6,926 bases of DNA from Acidobacteriota bacterium. Its GTDB lineage: Bacteria > Acidobacteriota > Terriglobia > Acidoferrales > UBA7541. Of this stretch, positions 5,400 to 6,926 are shown piece after piece. The first letter of the stretch is position 1. Every line of letters begins with the position of its first letter. A program made the translations under genes and the position numbers. The DNA lies in the NCBI GenBank assembly GCA_019239815.1, contig JAFAZL010000359.1, positions 1 through 6,926 of the forward strand, written 5' to 3'. The notes beneath the pieces were generated by a model. The model was not told the origin of the DNA. It was given only the letters and a program-made list of their open reading frames with translations, and did no database searches.

Positions 5400-6926
5400 T
5401 CATTGCTTCATTACTTCGCTTTCGGGTTTTACTTCACTCCCCGCCATCACTCGCTCTATCGTCGCGAACAAATCTCGCGCCTGAATCGGTTTCGTCAAAT
5501 ACTCATCCATTCCAGACTCAATGCATCGTTCTCGGTCCCCCGCCATAGCATTCGCCGTCAGTGCGATGATCGGGATCCTTGCTCCGCTCCCCGCAGCGCG
5601 CTCGCGCTCCCGTATGCAGTTGGCGGCTTCGAGCCCGCCCAGCACCGGCATCTGCACATCCATCAAAATTAAATCAAACGTTTCGCGATCCAGCGCGTCC
5701 AGCGCCGCGCGTCCGTTTTCCGCGACCACCACAGTGTGCCCGCGTTTTTCCAGCAGCCGCCGAGCAAGCGTCTGATTCACCGAATTGTCTTCCGCCACCA
5801 ACACATGCAGTCGCGTGCGCCGCTCGCGCAGCGTGTGCACTGTAACCAAACCCACGGCATCACTCGCATCTTTAGTGCCGCCACTCGGTGCCGCCGGCGA
5901 GCTCAAAATCAGCCTCATCGCTTCCAGCAAATCCGCGCGCCGCGCCGGTTTCGGCAGATATGCTCGAATGCCCAGCGCGCGGCATCGCGCTCCTTCCCCC
6001 CGCATCCCAGCCGATGTCAGCATGATCACCATCGAGTGCCCCAGGTGCGGTTTCTCCTTTAATCGCTCCGCCACTTCAAATCCACTCATCCCCGGCATCT
6101 GCGAGTCAAGGAGCACCAGCGGAAATGGCGTGCCCTGCGAATGCGCGAACTCAAGTAGCGTCAACGCATCTTCCCCGCTTTCGCACAACGTCGGCTTCAT
6201 CTCCCATTTCAGCGCCAGCTCTTTCAAAATTGTGCGGTTCGTTGCGTTGTCATCGACGATCAGCACTCCGAGACCTCGTAGCATTGACGCATCGAGCGAA
6301 GGCTTGGCTGCCGCGGAGCCTTTCTGTAGCAAAAAGCGGATCTGAAACGAGAATGTGCTTCCTATGCCCGGCGAACTCTCCACGCGAATCTTCCCGCCCA
6401 TCAGTTCGGCGAGCCGAGAGCTGATGGCCAGCCCCAATCCGCTTCCGCCGTATGAGCGCGTCATTGATCCGTCGGCCTGCGTGAACACTTGAAAGATCCG
6501 CTCATGTTGTTCCACAGGAATTCCGATTCCCGTGTCGCGCACCGCGAATCCCAGCACCACACTCTCATCGCCGTCTTCGACGCACTCCACGCGCACCGCC
6601 ACTTCTCCCTTCGCCGTGAACTTCACCGCATTTCCGATTAGATTCGTCAAGATTTGCCGCAGCCTCGTCGGATCGCCCCGCAAACGATCCGGCGTGTCGG
6701 GGAGCACACGACACGAAAGCTCCAGCTTCTTCTGGTGCGCCTGTACGCTCAGCACTCGCAGCACGTTCTCCATCGAGTCGCGCAAACTGAAATCGATCGT
6801 CTCTAGATCGAGCTTCCCCGCTTCGATCTTCGAGAAATCCAGGACGTCGTTCAGCAACGCCAGCAGCGAATCCGCCGAAGTCTTCCCCATCATCAGCATC
6901 TCGCGCTGTTCTCGCGTCAGTTCCGT
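5400..6926 (-). CDS. Hybrid sensor histidine kinase with two receiver domains (N-terminal part outside window)
   Basis: The frame runs from the right edge to a TGA at 5402-5400, giving 508 residues in the window; the true start lies beyond it. The ATG at 6899 is internal, because the nine upstream residues TELTREQRE continue the usual sequence just after a HisKA H-box. The phosphoacceptor His itself is therefore just off the window. In-window numbering: the second dimerisation helix (SADSLLALLNDVLDFSKIEAGK) is followed by a HATPase domain with N-box LTNLIGNAVKFT (94-105), G1 DTGIGI (131-136) and G2 GGSGLGL (160-166), all intact. Receiver 1 (about 219-341) has the acidic pair D225-D226, phosphoacceptor D274 and K326. 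Receiver 2 (about 372-491) has E379-D380, D423, T457 and K479. Both look able to be phosphorylated. No Hpt or DNA-binding domain follows, so output needs a separate phosphotransfer or response protein. The neighbouring sigma54 activator lacks a receiver and is not an obvious partner. Confidence 0.95.
   Translation of the reverse strand, partial: TELTREQREMLMMGKTSADSLLALLNDVLDFSKIEAGKLDLETIDFSLRDSMENVLRVLSVQAHQKKLELSCRVLPDTPDRLRGDPTRLRQILTNLIGNAVKFTAKGEVAVRVECVEDGDESVVLGFAVRDTGIGIPVEQHERIFQVFTQADGSMTRSYGGSGLGLAISSRLAELMGGKIRVESSPGIGSTFSFQIRFLLQKGSAAAKPSLDASMLRGLGVLIVDDNATNRTILKELALKWEMKPTLCESGEDALTLLEFAHSQGTPFPLVLLDSQMPGMSGFEVAERLKEKPHLGHSMVIMLTSAGMRGEGARCRALGIRAYLPKPARRADLLEAMRLILSSPAAPSGGTKDASDAVGLVTVHTLRERRTRLHVLVAEDNSVNQTLARRLLEKRGHTVVVAENGRAALDALDRETFDLILMDVQMPVLGGLEAANCIRERERAAGSGARIPIIALTANAMAGDRERCIESGMDEYLTKPIQARDLFATIERVMAGSEVKPESEVMKQ

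Noticed and set aside
5267..5548. 93-residue plus-strand frame with a hydrophobic stretch that looks like a membrane segment
   Set aside because: The Leu/Ser/Phe richness comes from the pyrimidine-rich spacer, and the rest overlaps the second receiver of the kinase in antisense.
1..6926. CRISPR arrays, transposases, phage genes, toxin-antitoxin pairs
   Set aside because: No regularly spaced repeats, transposase or integrase motifs, or paired small overlapping genes were seen on either strand.

Overview
The window is ordinary-looking bacterial chromosome, about 6.9 kb, GC-rich over most of its length and strongly C-biased at third codon positions. The gene set (a secreted or extracellular protein end, a short AsmA-like protein, a Tat-exported cupin, an ESFPASDPP microprotein, a GAF-GAF sigma54 activator and a multi-receiver hybrid kinase) and the TAAAAT/TATCCT-type -10 boxes suggest a soil-type bacterium. 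I lean towards Acidobacteriota, but this is inference from general resemblance and no 16S or other marker is present.

Layout. Positions 3-335 are the 3' end of a gene cut by the left edge. A complete tRNA-Val(GAC) with encoded CCA follows at 475-551. An AsmA-like membrane-anchored gene (661-1983) has visibly lower GC and different codon use from its neighbours. It ends just before a second, defective copy of the tRNA 3' half (2029-2053). The tRNA, the odd gene and the tRNA fragment together look like the footprint of a small tRNA-targeted insertion, although no integrase is visible. Next come a Tat-signal cupin (2124-2672) with a good Shine-Dalgarno site, a 58-residue protein carrying the EASEESFPASDPP motif (2758-2934), and a 745-residue GAF-GAF-AAA+-Fis sigma54-dependent activator (3007-5244). 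On the other strand, converging on the activator, is a hybrid histidine kinase with two receiver domains (5400-6926). It is cut by the right edge just after where its phosphoacceptor histidine should be. The convergent spacer (5245-5399) is pyrimidine-rich and holds degenerate CTCNGCGN repeats.

Gene expression. Three of the complete genes (661, 2758, 3007) have a -10-like hexamer ending exactly six bases before the ATG and no Shine-Dalgarno site. This suggests leaderless mRNAs and sets their starts. The cupin gene instead has a short leader with an SD that lies inside a small palindrome.

Functional links. The activator and the kinase are both signalling proteins, but the activator has GAF sensory domains rather than a receiver, so nothing in the sequence makes them a cognate pair. 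No correctly spaced -24/-12 promoter was found, so the activator's targets probably lie elsewhere. I see no clear new multi-gene system. The points most worth following are the leaderless geometry, the tRNA-flanked AsmA gene and the microprotein.
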